DNA of 64,000 nucleotides from Paramagnetospirillum marisnigri. GTDB lineage: Bacteria > Pseudomonadota > Alphaproteobacteria > Rhodospirillales > Magnetospirillaceae. The stretch lies in the NCBI RefSeq assembly GCF_001650715.1, contig NZ_LWQT01000077.1, positions 186,001-250,000 of the forward strand, read 5' to 3'. Of this stretch, positions 1 to 8,912 are shown piece after piece (the first letter of the stretch is position 1; every line of letters begins with the position of its first letter). The notes under the pieces were generated by a model. The model saw only the letters and a list, made by a program, of their open reading frames with translations. It had not been told where the DNA came from and searched no databases. Both the position numbers and the translations under genes were made by a program.

Positions 1-1491
1 CATGCCCCAGAACGAGCGCGGCAGGCGGGCGGCGCGGCCCCAGGCCTCGGCCGGGGCCTGAATCAGACGCGTGCGGTCGGCCAGATCGACCAGGGTGCCG
101 AGCCCCAGCCACACCGCCAGGGCGAAGCCCGCCCCGGTCCACCAGGGGCCGGATGATCCGCCCTGGAGAAACCACACCAGCATGGCGACGCCCAAGGCCG
201 CCGCGCCGACGAATTTGAGGCGCGACAGCACGCCGGGCAGGTCGCCACGCTTCCAGGCCATCATGGGCCCAATCGCCATCACCACCACCATGGGCGCCAT
301 CAGCGGCAGGAACACGGCGTTGAAGAAGGGCGGCCCCACCGAGACCTTGCCCAGGTTCAAGGCGTCGGCGATCAGGGGATAGAGGGTGCCCAGCAGCACG
401 GTGGCGGCGCCGGTGGCCATCAGCACATTGTTGAGCAGCAGCGAGCCTTCCCGCGAGATGGGCGAGAACAGCCCGCCCATCTTCATGGCCGGCGCCCGCA
501 CGGCGTAGAGGGCGAAGGAGCCGCCCACCGCCAACACCAGCAGCAGCAGGATGAAGACGCCGCGCGCCGGATCGGTGGCGAAGGCGTGCACGCTGGTCAA
601 CACGCCGGAGCGCACCAGGAAGGTGCCCAGCAGCGACAGGCCGAAGGCGACGATGGCCAGCAAGATGGTCCAGCTTTTCAGGGCGTCGCGCTTTTCCACC
701 ACCACGGCGGAATGCAGCAGGGCAGTGCCCGCCAGCCAGGGCATGAACGAGGCGTTTTCCACCGGGTCCCAGTACCACCAGCCGCCCCAGCCCAGGGTGT
801 AATAGGCCCACCACGAGCCCAGGATGATGCCGCCGGTCAGGAAGACCCAGGCGGCCAGGGTCCAGGGCCGCACCCAGCGCGCCCAGGCGGCGTCGACCCG
901 GCCTTCCAGCAGCGCCGCGATGGCGAAGGAGAAGGCCATGGAAAAGCCGACATAGCCGAGATAGAGCATGGGCGGATGGAAGGCCAGCCCAGGGTCCTGC
1001 AGCATGGGGTTGAGGCCGCTGCCGTTGAAGGGCGGCGGCTCGACCCGGGCGAAGGGGTTTGAGGTCAGCAGGATGAACAGCAGGAAGCCCACCGCGATCA
1101 TGGCCTGCACCGCCAGCGCCCGGGCCTTGAGGCCGGGCGGCAGATTGCCGCCGAACAGGGTCACCGCGAAACCGAACAGCGCCAGGATGGTGATCCACAG
1201 CAGCAGCGAGCCCTCGTGATTGCCCCAGACGCCCGCCACCTTGTAGAGCAGCGGCTTGTCGGTATGGCTGTTTTGCGCCACGTTCATCACCGAGAAATCG
1301 CTGGTGACGAAGGCATTGGTCAGGGCGGCGAAGGCCACGGCGATGAACAGGAATTGCAGGGCGGAGGCCGCCCCGGCCACCGCCATCCACGAAGCCCGCC
1401 CGCGGGCGGCGCCGATCAGCGGCACCGTTGCCTGTACCATGGCGACGCACAGCGCCAGCACCAGGGCGAAATGGCCGATCTCGGCGATCAT
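1..1491 (-). CDS. ccmF: Cytochrome c heme lyase subunit CcmF (3' end outside window)
   Basis: CcmF is the large multi-pass inner-membrane subunit of System I cytochrome c maturation, which transfers heme from CcmE to apocytochrome c in the periplasm. The reverse-strand frame opens with MIAEIGHFALVLALC at 1491 and stays open to base 1, giving 497 residues of a family of about 650. It includes the CcmF stretch VWGNHEGSLLLW and many hydrophobic helices. A purine-rich GAGGA lies about 9 nt before the ATG. It is the last visible gene of a ccmC-ccmD-ccmE-ccmF operon and is separated from ccmE by a palindromic repeat. The C-terminus lies beyond the left edge. Confidence 0.95.
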   Translation of the reverse strand, partial: MIAEIGHFALVLALCVAMVQATVPLIGAARGRASWMAVAGAASALQFLFIAVAFAALTNAFVTSDFSVMNVAQNSHTDKPLLYKVAGVWGNHEGSLLLWITILALFGFAVTLFGGNLPPGLKARALAVQAMIAVGFLLFILLTSNPFARVEPPPFNGSGLNPMLQDPGLAFHPPMLYLGYVGFSMAFSFAIAALLEGRVDAAWARWVRPWTLAAWVFLTGGIILGSWWAYYTLGWGGWWYWDPVENASFMPWLAGTALLHSAVVVEKRDALKSWTILLAIVAFGLSLLGTFLVRSGVLTSVHAFATDPARGVFILLLLVLAVGGSFALYAVRAPAMKMGGLFSPISREGSLLLNNVLMATGAATVLLGTLYPLIADALNLGKVSVGPPFFNAVFLPLMAPMVVVMAIGPMMAWKRGDLPGVLSRLKFVGAAALGVAMLVWFLQGGSSGPWWTGAGFALAVWLGLGTLVDLADRTRLIQAPAEAWGRAARLPRSFWGM

Positions 1492-1515
1492 GGGGTCATA
1501 TCCTCTTCCCGATCC

Positions 1516-1576
1516 CGTCATGCACGGGCTTGACCCGTGCATCCATGGATCGCCGGGTCAAGCCCGGCGATGACGG
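1516..1576. repeat. Double-hairpin intergenic repeat, copy A
   Basis: Two adjacent perfect hairpins (arms around GCACGGG/CCCGTGC and CGCCGGG/CCCGGCG) are joined by CCATGGAT and bounded by CGTCA at one end and TGACG at the other. The same architecture recurs at 8408-8469 and, as a single hairpin, at 45086-45121. It lies between ccmE and ccmF inside an operon, so it may act as an RNA structure in the message. Repeats of this CTTGA/CCATGG type are common between genes in alphaproteobacteria; function unknown. Confidence 0.8.
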
Positions 1577-1583
1577 ACAAAAA

Positions 1584-2021
1584 TCACTTCGACTTGCCGT
1601 CGTTCCACTGCCCCGACTTCTTCAGAGCGTCGGCCACTTCCTTGGGCATGTAGTTCTCGTCATGCTTGGCCAGCACCTCGGTGGCGGCGAAGACGCCCTT
1701 GTCCATGCGCCCTTCCACCACCACGCCCTGGCCCTCGCGGAACAGGTCGGGCAGGATGCCGGAATAGACCACGGGCAGCGCGTTGGTGACGTCGGTGACC
1801 GTGAAGGTCACGGTCTTGCCGTCCTTCTTGACGCTGTCGGCCTCCACCAGACCACCGATGCGCATGCGCCGCCCCTCGGGAATGCGCTGCGTCACGATGT
1901 CGGTGGGGGAATAGAAATAGACCAGGCTGTCGGAAATGGCGGTCAGCACCAGCGCCACGGCAGCGCCCAGCGCCAACATGCCGAGAAGGACGAAGTAAAG
2001 CCTGCGTTGCTTGCGGGTCAC
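1584..2021 (-). CDS. ccmE: Periplasmic heme chaperone CcmE
   Basis: CcmE covalently binds heme delivered by CcmABCD and hands it to CcmF/H for cytochrome c assembly. The 145-residue protein has an N-terminal membrane anchor (about residues 8-28), a periplasmic beta-barrel (OB-fold) domain, and the signature LAKHDENY. His120 in that motif is the covalent heme ligand and Tyr124 the axial ligand position. The length is normal for the family. Its ATG overlaps the ccmD stop by 4 nt (ATGA), which fixes the start and implies translational coupling. Confidence 0.97.
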   Translation of the reverse strand: MTRKQRRLYFVLLGMLALGAAVALVLTAISDSLVYFYSPTDIVTQRIPEGRRMRIGGLVEADSVKKDGKTVTFTVTDVTNALPVVYSGILPDLFREGQGVVVEGRMDKGVFAATEVLAKHDENYMPKEVADALKKSGQWNDGKSK

Positions 2022-2209
2022 TCTGTGCTCTCCGTGCCGCGATTCGCCCGGCGGACGCGCTGGATGGCGTCAAGCTCGGCCTCGGCCGAGCGGGCGCCGA
2101 TCACCGATGCCACCAGCACGCCCAACAGCACCAGGATGCTGATGCCATAGGCGGGCCAGACATAACCGCCGTAACCGCCCATATGGGCCAGGGCCGAGAT
2201 GGATTCCAT
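2018..2209 (-). CDS. ccmD: Heme exporter protein CcmD
   Basis: CcmD is a small inner-membrane protein that helps release holo-CcmE from the CcmABC complex. The reading frame from ATG at 2209 gives 63 residues, with a short N-terminal segment MESISALAHMGGYGGYVW, one transmembrane helix (about 19-38) and a charged cytoplasmic tail. This is the standard CcmD plan and length. A longer upstream extension of the frame only shadows ccmC. The start lies 8 nt after the ccmC stop and the end overlaps ccmE by 4 nt. Confidence 0.93.
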   Translation of the reverse strand: MESISALAHMGGYGGYVWPAYGISILVLLGVLVASVIGARSAEAELDAIQRVRRANRGTESTE

Positions 2210-2217
2210 GACGTTGG

Positions 2218-2952
2218 TCACTCCCCTCGGGATGCGGCGTGGATCTGGGCCATGCGGATGACCCGGACCTTCTGGGCGGCGATCTCGGCCCGGCCGCGCA
2301 GGATCAGGATGCTGATCCAATAGGCCTTGAAGCCCAGCGCCATCAGCAGCAGCGGCACCAGCATGGAGGAATCGATGGCGGGACCGCCCATCTTCACCAC
2401 CGAGGCTGGCTGGTGCAGGGTGTTCCACCAGTCCACCGACCACTTGATCACCGGCACATTGACCGCGCCCACCAGGGCCAGGATGGCGGCGGCCTTGTGG
2501 CCGCGCTCGGGATCGTCGAAGGCGTTCACCAGGGCCATATAGCCGAGATAGAGGAACAGCAGGATCAGCATGCTGGTCAGCCGGGCGTCCCAGGCCCACC
2601 AGGTGCCCCACATGGGCTTGCCCCACAAACTGCCGGTCACCAGGCACAGGAAGGTGAAGGCGGCGCCCACCGGAGCGGTGGCCTTGGCCAGCAGATCGGC
2701 CAGGGGATGTTTCCAGATCAGGGCCATGGCCGAGAAGGCCGCCATGGCCACATAGCAGAACATGCCCATCCAGGCGGCGGGGACATGGACATACATGATG
2801 CGGACGCTGTCACCCTGCTGATAATCAGCGGGTGAGGCGGCCAGGGCGAACCACAGGCCGAGGGCAAGGGAAAGCACGGCGACACCCGACGAATACGGCA
2901 GGATCACCTTGGCCAGGCGCAAGAAGCGGGCGGGATTGGCGAAACGATGCAT
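2218..2952 (-). CDS. ccmC: Heme ABC-type complex permease CcmC
   Basis: CcmC presents heme to CcmE at the outer face of the inner membrane. The 244-residue protein has six predicted transmembrane helices, the tryptophan-rich periplasmic WWD motif (WGTWWAWD, residues 115-122) and two flanking histidines, His56 in YVHVP and His180 in NTLHQP, matching the heme-liganding histidines of the family. It is the first gene of the visible ccmCDEF operon. CcmA and CcmB are not upstream in this window and must be elsewhere. Confidence 0.96.
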   Translation of the reverse strand: MHRFANPARFLRLAKVILPYSSGVAVLSLALGLWFALAASPADYQQGDSVRIMYVHVPAAWMGMFCYVAMAAFSAMALIWKHPLADLLAKATAPVGAAFTFLCLVTGSLWGKPMWGTWWAWDARLTSMLILLFLYLGYMALVNAFDDPERGHKAAAILALVGAVNVPVIKWSVDWWNTLHQPASVVKMGGPAIDSSMLVPLLLMALGFKAYWISILILRGRAEIAAQKVRVIRMAQIHAASRGE

Positions 2953-3046
2953 GGGCGCATTTCATACCCCGGATTTCGGCCGGGCTCAAGAAATGGCGAC
3001 GTCGGCGACCCTTACGGTTCGTTCATCATTCCCGCCCGAGAGCGAC

Positions 3047-3238
3047 TCACCCCTTGCGGGTTGGCCCGATCTCGATCAGAGCGTCGGTCGACTGGACCTG
3101 AAGGCTGGGAACGTAACGCTGACGCGGATCGAGCGACCGGGCGCGGGCCTCGGTAGCCATGTAGTCCAACTCGTCATGATCGCGGAGATCGCCGGTACGC
3201 TCGCCAGGGCGATCCCCCATCTCGAAAATGTTCGGCAT
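3047..3238 (-). CDS. Small hypothetical protein (63 aa)
   Basis: Unrecognised. The ATG at 3238 is preceded at good spacing by AGGGAGG, a near-perfect ribosome binding site, which is the main reason to believe the gene and to prefer this start over one 8 codons upstream. The product is soluble, charged and Asp/Arg rich (MPNIFEMGDRPGERTGDLRD at the N-terminus), with no signal peptide, membrane segment or cysteines. It sits alone between ccmC and the molybdenum hydroxylase genes, all on the minus strand. No function can be assigned. Confidence 0.55.
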   Translation of the reverse strand: MPNIFEMGDRPGERTGDLRDHDELDYMATEARARSLDPRQRYVPSLQVQSTDALIEIGPTRKG

Positions 3239-3319
3239 GTCGTCCTCCCTAGTGCCGCCCATGATCGCAGCTTAACACATTCTTCATTTTCCAGTCCCGC
3301 GTTCCACGCGCATCCCCGT

Positions 3320-5461
3320 CTATATTTTTTCACCCAGGGGCAATTTGCGGGCCCGCTTCCCGCTGGCGGCGAACAGGGCATTGGCGACGGCGGGCGCGAT
3401 GGGCGGCACCCCGGGTTCGCCCACCCCGGTGGGGGTGGCGGTGCTGGGAACGATATGGACCTCGACCCGGGGCATCTCGGAGATGCGCAGGCAGCGGTAG
3501 TCGTGGAAGTTGGACTGTTCGGCGGCGCCGTCCTTGATGGTGATCTCGCCGAACAGGGCGGCGGACAGGCCGAAGGCGATGCCGCCCTCCATCTGGGCCT
3601 TGACCACGTCGGGGGTGACGGCGATGCCGCAATCCACGGCGCAGACCACCCGGTCCACGGTGAAACGGCCATCGGCGGCCACCGTGACCTCGGCCACCTG
3701 GGCGACGAAGGAGTGGAAGCTTTCATGCACCGCCAGCCCCCGGCCCCGGCCCGGCGCCATGGGCTCCCCCCATCCGGCCTTGGCCGCCGCCAGGTCCAGC
3801 ACCGCCCGGTGGCGGGGATGGGCGGCCAGCAAGGCCCGGCGCAGGGCCAGAGGGTCCTGCCCCCCGGCATGGGCCATTTCGTCCAGGAAACATTCCGTTG
3901 CGAAGGCGGTATGACTGGAGCCCACCGAGCGCCACCACAGCACCGGCACCGGATTTCGCGGCGAATGCAACTCCACCTGCAGATTGGGAATGGCATAGGG
4001 CAGGTTGGCGGCGCCTTCCACCGATACCGGGTCGATGCCGTCCTTGATCATTCCGGCGAAGGGGCCGCCCTCCATGATGGACTGGCAGCAGACGCGATGA
4101 CGCCAGGCCAGCGGCTGCCCGGCGGCGTCCAGCCCGCCCTCGAAGCCGTGCAGGGTCATGGGCCGGTAATAGCCGCCCCGGATATCGTCCTCGCGGGTCC
4201 AGATCAGCCGCACCGGGGCGCCCACCGCCTTGGCCACCTCGACCGCCTCGACGATATAGTCCGAGGCGGGATTGGCGCGGCGCCCGAAACTGCCCCCCGC
4301 CGGCAGGGTGTGAATCACCACCAGGGCCGGGGTCAGCCCCGCCGCCTTGGCCGCCATGGCCTGGTCGTGGGTCTGGAACTGGCAGCCGGTCCAGATTTCG
4401 CACAGGTCGCGGCCCAACCGGACCACGCAATTGAGCGGCTCCATGGGGGCATGGGCGAGATAGGGCGTCTCGTAGACCGCCGACAGCCGCTTCGCCGCCT
4501 TGCCCAGGGCGGAGTCGCCCTCGCCCTGGCTGCGGGCCGACAGCCCCGGCGTCGCCAGCAGCGCCGTCCAGTCGCGGCGCAAATCCTCGGTGGAGGGACG
4601 CTGTTCGGGCAGGGTCCAGTCCAGCTTCAAGGCGGCGCGGCCACGCTGGGCGGCCCAGAAGTCATTCGCCACCACCGCCACGCCCGAGGAAATGGGCACC
4701 ACCGCCGTCACCCCGGCGATGGACAGGGCGGAACGGCGATCCACCGTCTTCAGCGTGGCGCCGAACACGGCGGGACGAGCCACCAGGGCGGTGACCATGC
4801 CGGGCAGGCGGATGTCGGAACCGAACACCACGCTGCCCTCGGCCTTGGCGCGGCCATCGGTACGCCGCACCCCCGGCCTGCCGATCAGGCGGAACTCGGC
4901 CACCGGCTTCAGCGGCGGATCGGCGGGCGGCGTCAGCCTCGCCGCCTCGGCCACCAGTTCGCCATAGGCCAGCCTGCGCCCGGAAGACCAGTGCACCACC
5001 TCGCCATTGACCGCCATCAGCCCGGAACGATCCACCTTGAGGCGACGGGCGCAGGCCTCCATCAGCATCTCGCGGGCCGCCGCCCCGGCCTTACGCAACT
5101 GCTCCCAGGAATTGGCGGTGGCGGTGGAACCGCCGGTGCCCTGCATGGGGCCCCAGAAGACGTTGTTGTAGCGCTTGGCGTCGGCGGGAGCGTAGTCGAC
5201 CCGGATGGCGGCGGGGTCCACTTCCAATTCCTCGGCCACCAGCACCGGCAGGCCGGTGGCGACCCCCTGCCCCATCTCCAGATGCTTGACCGTCACCGTC
5301 ACCTTGCCATCGGGAGCGATGGTGACGAAGGCGTTGGCGACGAAGTCCCCCGCCTCGGCCGCCGAGGCGCTTCCCGCCGCCAGGGCCAGACCGGCGGCGG
5401 CGCAGACCTTGAAGAAATCGCGGCGATCCAGATTGGCGGCTTCGCGGATCATTCGATTCAT
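3320..5461 (-). CDS. Molybdopterin-binding large subunit of an IorB-type aldehyde/N-heterocycle oxidoreductase
   Basis: Large subunit of the xanthine dehydrogenase superfamily, isoquinoline 1-oxidoreductase beta type, which hydroxylates aldehydes or N-heteroaromatics at a molybdenum centre. The 713-residue product has a Tat signal ([20 protein letters not shown], about 11-30), the Moco-contact motif GGSFGRR, and near the C-terminus GVGEPGVPP, carrying the catalytic glutamate at about residue 682. The ATG at 5461 overlaps the stop of the iron-sulfur subunit (ATGA), which rules out the longer upstream start. No FAD subunit gene is adjacent, as expected for Ior-type enzymes that pass electrons to cytochromes. 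The substrate cannot be read from the sequence. Confidence 0.9.
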   Translation of the reverse strand: MNRMIREAANLDRRDFFKVCAAAGLALAAGSASAAEAGDFVANAFVTIAPDGKVTVTVKHLEMGQGVATGLPVLVAEELEVDPAAIRVDYAPADAKRYNNVFWGPMQGTGGSTATANSWEQLRKAGAAAREMLMEACARRLKVDRSGLMAVNGEVVHWSSGRRLAYGELVAEAARLTPPADPPLKPVAEFRLIGRPGVRRTDGRAKAEGSVVFGSDIRLPGMVTALVARPAVFGATLKTVDRRSALSIAGVTAVVPISSGVAVVANDFWAAQRGRAALKLDWTLPEQRPSTEDLRRDWTALLATPGLSARSQGEGDSALGKAAKRLSAVYETPYLAHAPMEPLNCVVRLGRDLCEIWTGCQFQTHDQAMAAKAAGLTPALVVIHTLPAGGSFGRRANPASDYIVEAVEVAKAVGAPVRLIWTREDDIRGGYYRPMTLHGFEGGLDAAGQPLAWRHRVCCQSIMEGGPFAGMIKDGIDPVSVEGAANLPYAIPNLQVELHSPRNPVPVLWWRSVGSSHTAFATECFLDEMAHAGGQDPLALRRALLAAHPRHRAVLDLAAAKAGWGEPMAPGRGRGLAVHESFHSFVAQVAEVTVAADGRFTVDRVVCAVDCGIAVTPDVVKAQMEGGIAFGLSAALFGEITIKDGAAEQSNFHDYRCLRISEMPRVEVHIVPSTATPTGVGEPGVPPIAPAVANALFAASGKRARKLPLGEKI

Positions 5462-5940
5462 GACGCGCCTCCCAGCCGCCGGGCGGCAAGATGGATGGCG
5501 GCGCGGATGCGGCCATAGGTGCCGCAGCGGCACAGATTGCCGGTCATGGCGGTGTCGATATCGGCGTCACTGGGACGCGGCGTCTGGCGCAACAGGGCGG
5601 CGGCCGACAGCAGTTGCCCGCCCTGGCAATAGCCGCACTGGGCCACGTCCAGCTCGATCCACGCCGCCTTCAATGCCTTGCCCACCGGCCCGTCCAGGCC
5701 TTGCTGGGTGGTGATCTTGCGTCCGGCCACCTCGCCCACCGGAGTGGAACAGGCCCGCATCGGCGCCCCGTCCACCAGCACGGTACAGGCACCGCACAGG
5801 GACTGGCCGCAGCCGAAGCGGATATCGTTCAAACCCAGATGATCGCGCAGGACCCAGAGCAGCGGCATGTCGGGCGCGGCATCCACCTTGCGCCGCTCGC
5901 CATTCACGTTAAGGGAGATCATGGCCATCGTCCCAATCAT
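5458..5940 (-). CDS. [2Fe-2S] small subunit of the IorAB-type molybdenum hydroxylase
   Basis: Electron-transfer subunit that passes electrons from the Mo centre through two [2Fe-2S] clusters. The 160 residues hold a plant-ferredoxin-like cluster site (Cys44, Cys49, Cys52, Cys64; CGQSLCGAC) and the second cluster site CGYC (102, 105) with CRC (137, 139), spaced as in IorA/CoxS/CutS proteins. It is upstream of and overlaps the large subunit by 4 nt, and has no signal peptide, so it probably rides the Tat pathway with IorB. Starts at Met5 or Met7 are also possible. Confidence 0.92.
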   Translation of the reverse strand: MIGTMAMISLNVNGERRKVDAAPDMPLLWVLRDHLGLNDIRFGCGQSLCGACTVLVDGAPMRACSTPVGEVAGRKITTQQGLDGPVGKALKAAWIELDVAQCGYCQGGQLLSAAALLRQTPRPSDADIDTAMTGNLCRCGTYGRIRAAIHLAARRLGGAS

Positions 5941-5985
5941 TGGAAGCCTTCAAGGGTTACGCCGAACCCCGTGCCGGGGCAAGAC

Positions 5986-7794
5986 CTACCTCCGGCCGAA
6001 CAGCTTCTCGATTTCGGCCAGGCTGAGGCTGACATGGGTGGGGCGGCCGTGATTGCATTGGCCCGACAACGGCGTCGCCTCCATGGCGCGCAGCAGGGCG
6101 TTCATCTCGCCCACCCCCAGCCTGCGCCCCGCCCGCACCGAACCATGGCAGGCCATGGTGGCGCAGACATGCAGCAGCCGGTCCTTGAGGGCGTGGCCCT
6201 GGCCCCATTCCGCCAGTTCGTCGGCGAGGTCGCGCACCAGCCCCTGGACATCGCCGTCGCCCAGCAGGGCGGGAACCTCCCGCACCACCACGGCGCCGGG
6301 GCCGAAGCCTTCCACCACCAGCCCCAGGCGCGCCAGATCATCGGCATGCTCGGCGAGGCGGGCGCAGGCGGCTTCGCCCAGATCCACCACCTCGGGCAGC
6401 AGCAATCCCTGGCGGGCGACGCCGCCCTCCTCCAGCGACCGCTTCAGGCGCTCGAACACCAGCCGCTCATGGGCGGCGTGCTGGTCGACGATCACCATGC
6501 CCGACGCGGTCTGGGCGATGATATAGGTGTCGTGCAACTGCGCCCGCGCCGCCCCCAGGGGATAATCCTGGGCCGGTTCGTCCTCGGCCACCGCTCCCGG
6601 CGGTGCGCTGGGCACGGCCTCGGCCAATCCCAACGGCGCCTGGGCGGAATCGGCCGAGCGCATCAGCGGCAGGCTGGGGCGCGGCGGTGCCTGCCACGAG
6701 AAGCCGGGACGATAAGGAGTGGGCGACGGCGGCTCGCCGAGACTGCCGCCCAGGGCGCCCAGGGCGTGGCCGGTCAGCGTGGTGCTGGCGCGGTGCCCGG
6801 CCCCGGCCAGGGCATGGCGGATGGCGCCGACGATCAGGCCGCGCACATTGCCGGAATCGCGAAAGCGGACCTCGGCCTTGGCGGGGTGGACATTGACGTC
6901 CACCTGCTCGGGATCGAGATCGAGGAACAGCGCCACCACCGGGTGGCGGTCGCGGGCCAGCACATCCTGATAGGCGCCACGCACCGCGCCCACCACCAGC
7001 CGGTCCTTGACCGGGCGGCCATTGACGAACAGGTATTGGGCGGCGGCCGTGGCGCGGTTGTAGGTGGGCAGCCCGGCCCAGCCCGACAGCCGCACCCCGT
7101 CGCGCTCGGCGTCCAGTTCCAGGGCATTGGCCTCGAAATCGCGGCCCACCACCTGGGCGACGCGCGACAGCCGGGCGGCGCGGGGCTCGCCGCGGCGGGC
7201 CGCCAGGTCCAGCAGCTTGCGCGAGCCGTCCGACAGCGAGAAGGCCACCGCCGGATGGGCCATGGCCAGGCGTTCCAGCACATCCACCGCCTGCCCCAAC
7301 TCGGCGCGCACCGATTTGAGGAATTTCAGCCGGGCGGGGGTGGCATAGAACAGGTCGCGCACCTCGACCCTGGTGCCCGCCGACAGCGCCGCCGGAACCG
7401 GCTCGCCCTTGGCGCCGCCTTCCACCATCAGGCTCCAGGCGGTCTCGGCGCCCTTGGGACGGCTGGTCAGGGACAGGCGCGCCACCGAGCCGATGGAGGG
7501 CAGCGCCTCGCCCCGGAAGCCGAGGAAGCGGATGCGCACCAGATCGTCGTCGGGCAGCTTGGAGGTGGCGTGGCGCTCCACCGCCAGACTCATCTCGTCG
7601 GGCGCCATGCCGCAGCCGTCATCGGCCACCGAGATCAGCGCCTGCCCGCCCTCCACCAGCACCACCTCGATACGGGTGGCCCCGGCGTCGAGGGCGTTTT
7701 CCACCAGTTCCTTGACGGCGGAGGCCGGGCGTTCGACCACCTCGCCAGCGGCGATCTGGTTGACCAGGGTGGGGGGAAGCAGGCGGACGGTCAT
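5986..7794 (-). CDS. mutL: DNA mismatch repair protein MutL
   Basis: MutL couples MutS mismatch recognition to strand incision and excision. The N-terminal GHKL ATPase has [10 protein letters not shown] (29-38), DDGCGM (58-63) and [10 protein letters not shown] (92-101). A proline-rich linker (about 350-410) follows. The C-terminal domain carries the endonuclease motif [12 protein letters not shown] (437-448), plus ACHGSVRAG and CNHGRPTH. So this is a nicking MutL, as expected in bacteria that lack MutH. At 602 residues the length is typical. It stands 45 nt downstream of the IorA-like gene start and is divergent to a cupin gene. Confidence 0.97.
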   Translation of the reverse strand: MTVRLLPPTLVNQIAAGEVVERPASAVKELVENALDAGATRIEVVLVEGGQALISVADDGCGMAPDEMSLAVERHATSKLPDDDLVRIRFLGFRGEALPSIGSVARLSLTSRPKGAETAWSLMVEGGAKGEPVPAALSAGTRVEVRDLFYATPARLKFLKSVRAELGQAVDVLERLAMAHPAVAFSLSDGSRKLLDLAARRGEPRAARLSRVAQVVGRDFEANALELDAERDGVRLSGWAGLPTYNRATAAAQYLFVNGRPVKDRLVVGAVRGAYQDVLARDRHPVVALFLDLDPEQVDVNVHPAKAEVRFRDSGNVRGLIVGAIRHALAGAGHRASTTLTGHALGALGGSLGEPPSPTPYRPGFSWQAPPRPSLPLMRSADSAQAPLGLAEAVPSAPPGAVAEDEPAQDYPLGAARAQLHDTYIIAQTASGMVIVDQHAAHERLVFERLKRSLEEGGVARQGLLLPEVVDLGEAACARLAEHADDLARLGLVVEGFGPGAVVVREVPALLGDGDVQGLVRDLADELAEWGQGHALKDRLLHVCATMACHGSVRAGRRLGVGEMNALLRAMEATPLSGQCNHGRPTHVSLSLAEIEKLFGRR

Positions 7795-7893
7795 GGTGAG
7801 GGCAGTGTAGCGGGTCGGCGCGCCTGCGACAAACCCCGTCCCGACCTGGAGGATTCCCGGCTATGCTGGCCCCCGCGAAAGGAGGACACCGCC

Positions 7894-8373
7894 ATGACCG
7901 ATACCCCCCGTCCCAACGCCCTGGAGGCCCTCGCCGTGGCGCCCCGGGCCAGGCCCTCCATCTATCCCCCCCAATTCGCCCAGCGGGTGGCGGGGCGCGA
8001 GAAGCGCGCCCTGGGCGATCCCTTCGGGCTGAAAAATTTCGGGGTCAACCTGACCCGACTGCCCCCCGGTTGCCAATCGGCGCTGCGCCACACCCATGCG
8101 ACCCAGGACGAATTCGTCTATGTCCTGGAAGGGACCGCCATCCTGATCACCGACGAGGGCGAGACCGAACTGCGCCCGGGGATGTGCGCCGGCTTTCCGG
8201 CAGGCACCGGTAACGGCCACCATCTGGTCAACCGGGGGGCCGAGGCGGTGCTCTATCTGGAAGTGGGCGACCGGACCCCCGGCGACACGGTCATCTATCC
8301 CGACGAGGACCTGATGGCGGTGCTGGGGCCGGACGGCTGGGCCATGCTGCACAAGGACGGCACGCCGTATTAG
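7894..8373 (+). CDS. Cupin-domain protein
   Basis: A 159-residue single-domain cupin. The first cupin motif is visible as HTHATQDEFVYVLEG (66-80), giving metal-ligand candidates His66, His68 and Glu73. The second motif region runs through about 100-125 (GFPAGTGNGHHLVNRG). The start is set by an excellent ribosome binding site (AAAGGAGG) ending 8 nt before the ATG. The family includes sugar epimerases, dioxygenases and small-molecule binding proteins, so no reaction can be assigned. It is divergent from mutL and followed by repeat copy B. Confidence 0.85.
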   Translation: MTDTPRPNALEALAVAPRARPSIYPPQFAQRVAGREKRALGDPFGLKNFGVNLTRLPPGCQSALRHTHATQDEFVYVLEGTAILITDEGETELRPGMCAGFPAGTGNGHHLVNRGAEAVLYLEVGDRTPGDTVIYPDEDLMAVLGPDGWAMLHKDGTPY

Positions 8374-8407
8374 ACTGTCAGAGTTTGGCGAAACCGGCCT
8401 TCCCTGT

Positions 8408-8469
8408 CGTCACCCCCGGACTTGATCCGGGGGTCCATGGATGGCCGGGTCGAGCCCGGCCATGACGGG
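8408..8469. repeat. Double-hairpin intergenic repeat, copy B
   Basis: Same plan as copy A at 1516-1576: a CGTCA end, hairpin CCCCCGGA/TCCGGGGG, the conserved linker CCATGGAT, hairpin GGCCGGG/CCCGGCC, then a TGACG end. It lies between the convergent cupin and small membrane-protein genes, where it could serve as a bidirectional transcript end. The rest of 8374-8522 shows no gene. Confidence 0.8.
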
Positions 8470-8522
8470 TAGAGAGTACGCTTCCACCTAAACCGGACAA
8501 ACTCTCTGAATGTCGATACAGC

Positions 8523-8825
8523 CTAATCCTTGGAACTCGCCTCCAGGAATTCCCGGGAATCCCGCAACTGCTGCTGTTCGGGGCTGAGGGCGGGTGGAGT
8601 GGGAGGGGGCTTGCCCCGGCCCAGGAAAGCTCCCACGGCCATGACCGCGCCACCCCCCAGGGCGATGACCAGGCCGCCCAGGGCGATGATCCCCATCAGG
8701 GCCTGGATGGAGGCATCGGCATCCACCATCAGCGCGGCGCCGCCCAGGGCCAGACCACCCAGGACAATAGCCAGACCCACCAGCCTCAACAGGGCGGATG
8801 AACCGGATCGGAGTGTGGTGCTCAT
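8523..8825 (-). CDS. Small membrane protein, unknown (100 aa)
   Basis: Unrecognised. The start at 8825 (MSTTLRSGSSALL) follows an AGGA about 5 nt upstream; a longer start 19 codons earlier is less likely. The protein has two predicted transmembrane helices (about 14-34 and 42-64, rich in Gly, Ala, Leu) and a cytoplasmic tail rich in proline, ending in a charged helix. It is immediately downstream of the diguanylate cyclase gene (gap about 87 nt) but nothing links them functionally. Confidence 0.6.
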   Translation of the reverse strand: MSTTLRSGSSALLRLVGLAIVLGGLALGGAALMVDADASIQALMGIIALGGLVIALGGGAVMAVGAFLGRGKPPPTPPALSPEQQQLRDSREFLEASSKD

Positions 8826-8912
8826 GGGGTCCTGGCGCGCTGAAACGAGTTTCCCCGCCAGCTTATCCCGGTTTCCGAGCAAACGAAAGACGGCGCGGCA
8901 TCTTGGGGACGG

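Noticed and set aside
2909-5518. 869-codon open frame on the plus strand opposite the molybdenum hydroxylase gene
   Set aside because: It is antisense to IorB-type genes with clear motifs. Its product is a His/Gly/Arg-rich mix typical of shadow frames in high-GC DNA.
5491-7893. Plus-strand frame leading into the cupin gene (960 codons)
   Set aside because: Only the last 159 codons are real; the rest is antisense to IorA and mutL. A strong ribosome binding site marks the true start at 7894.
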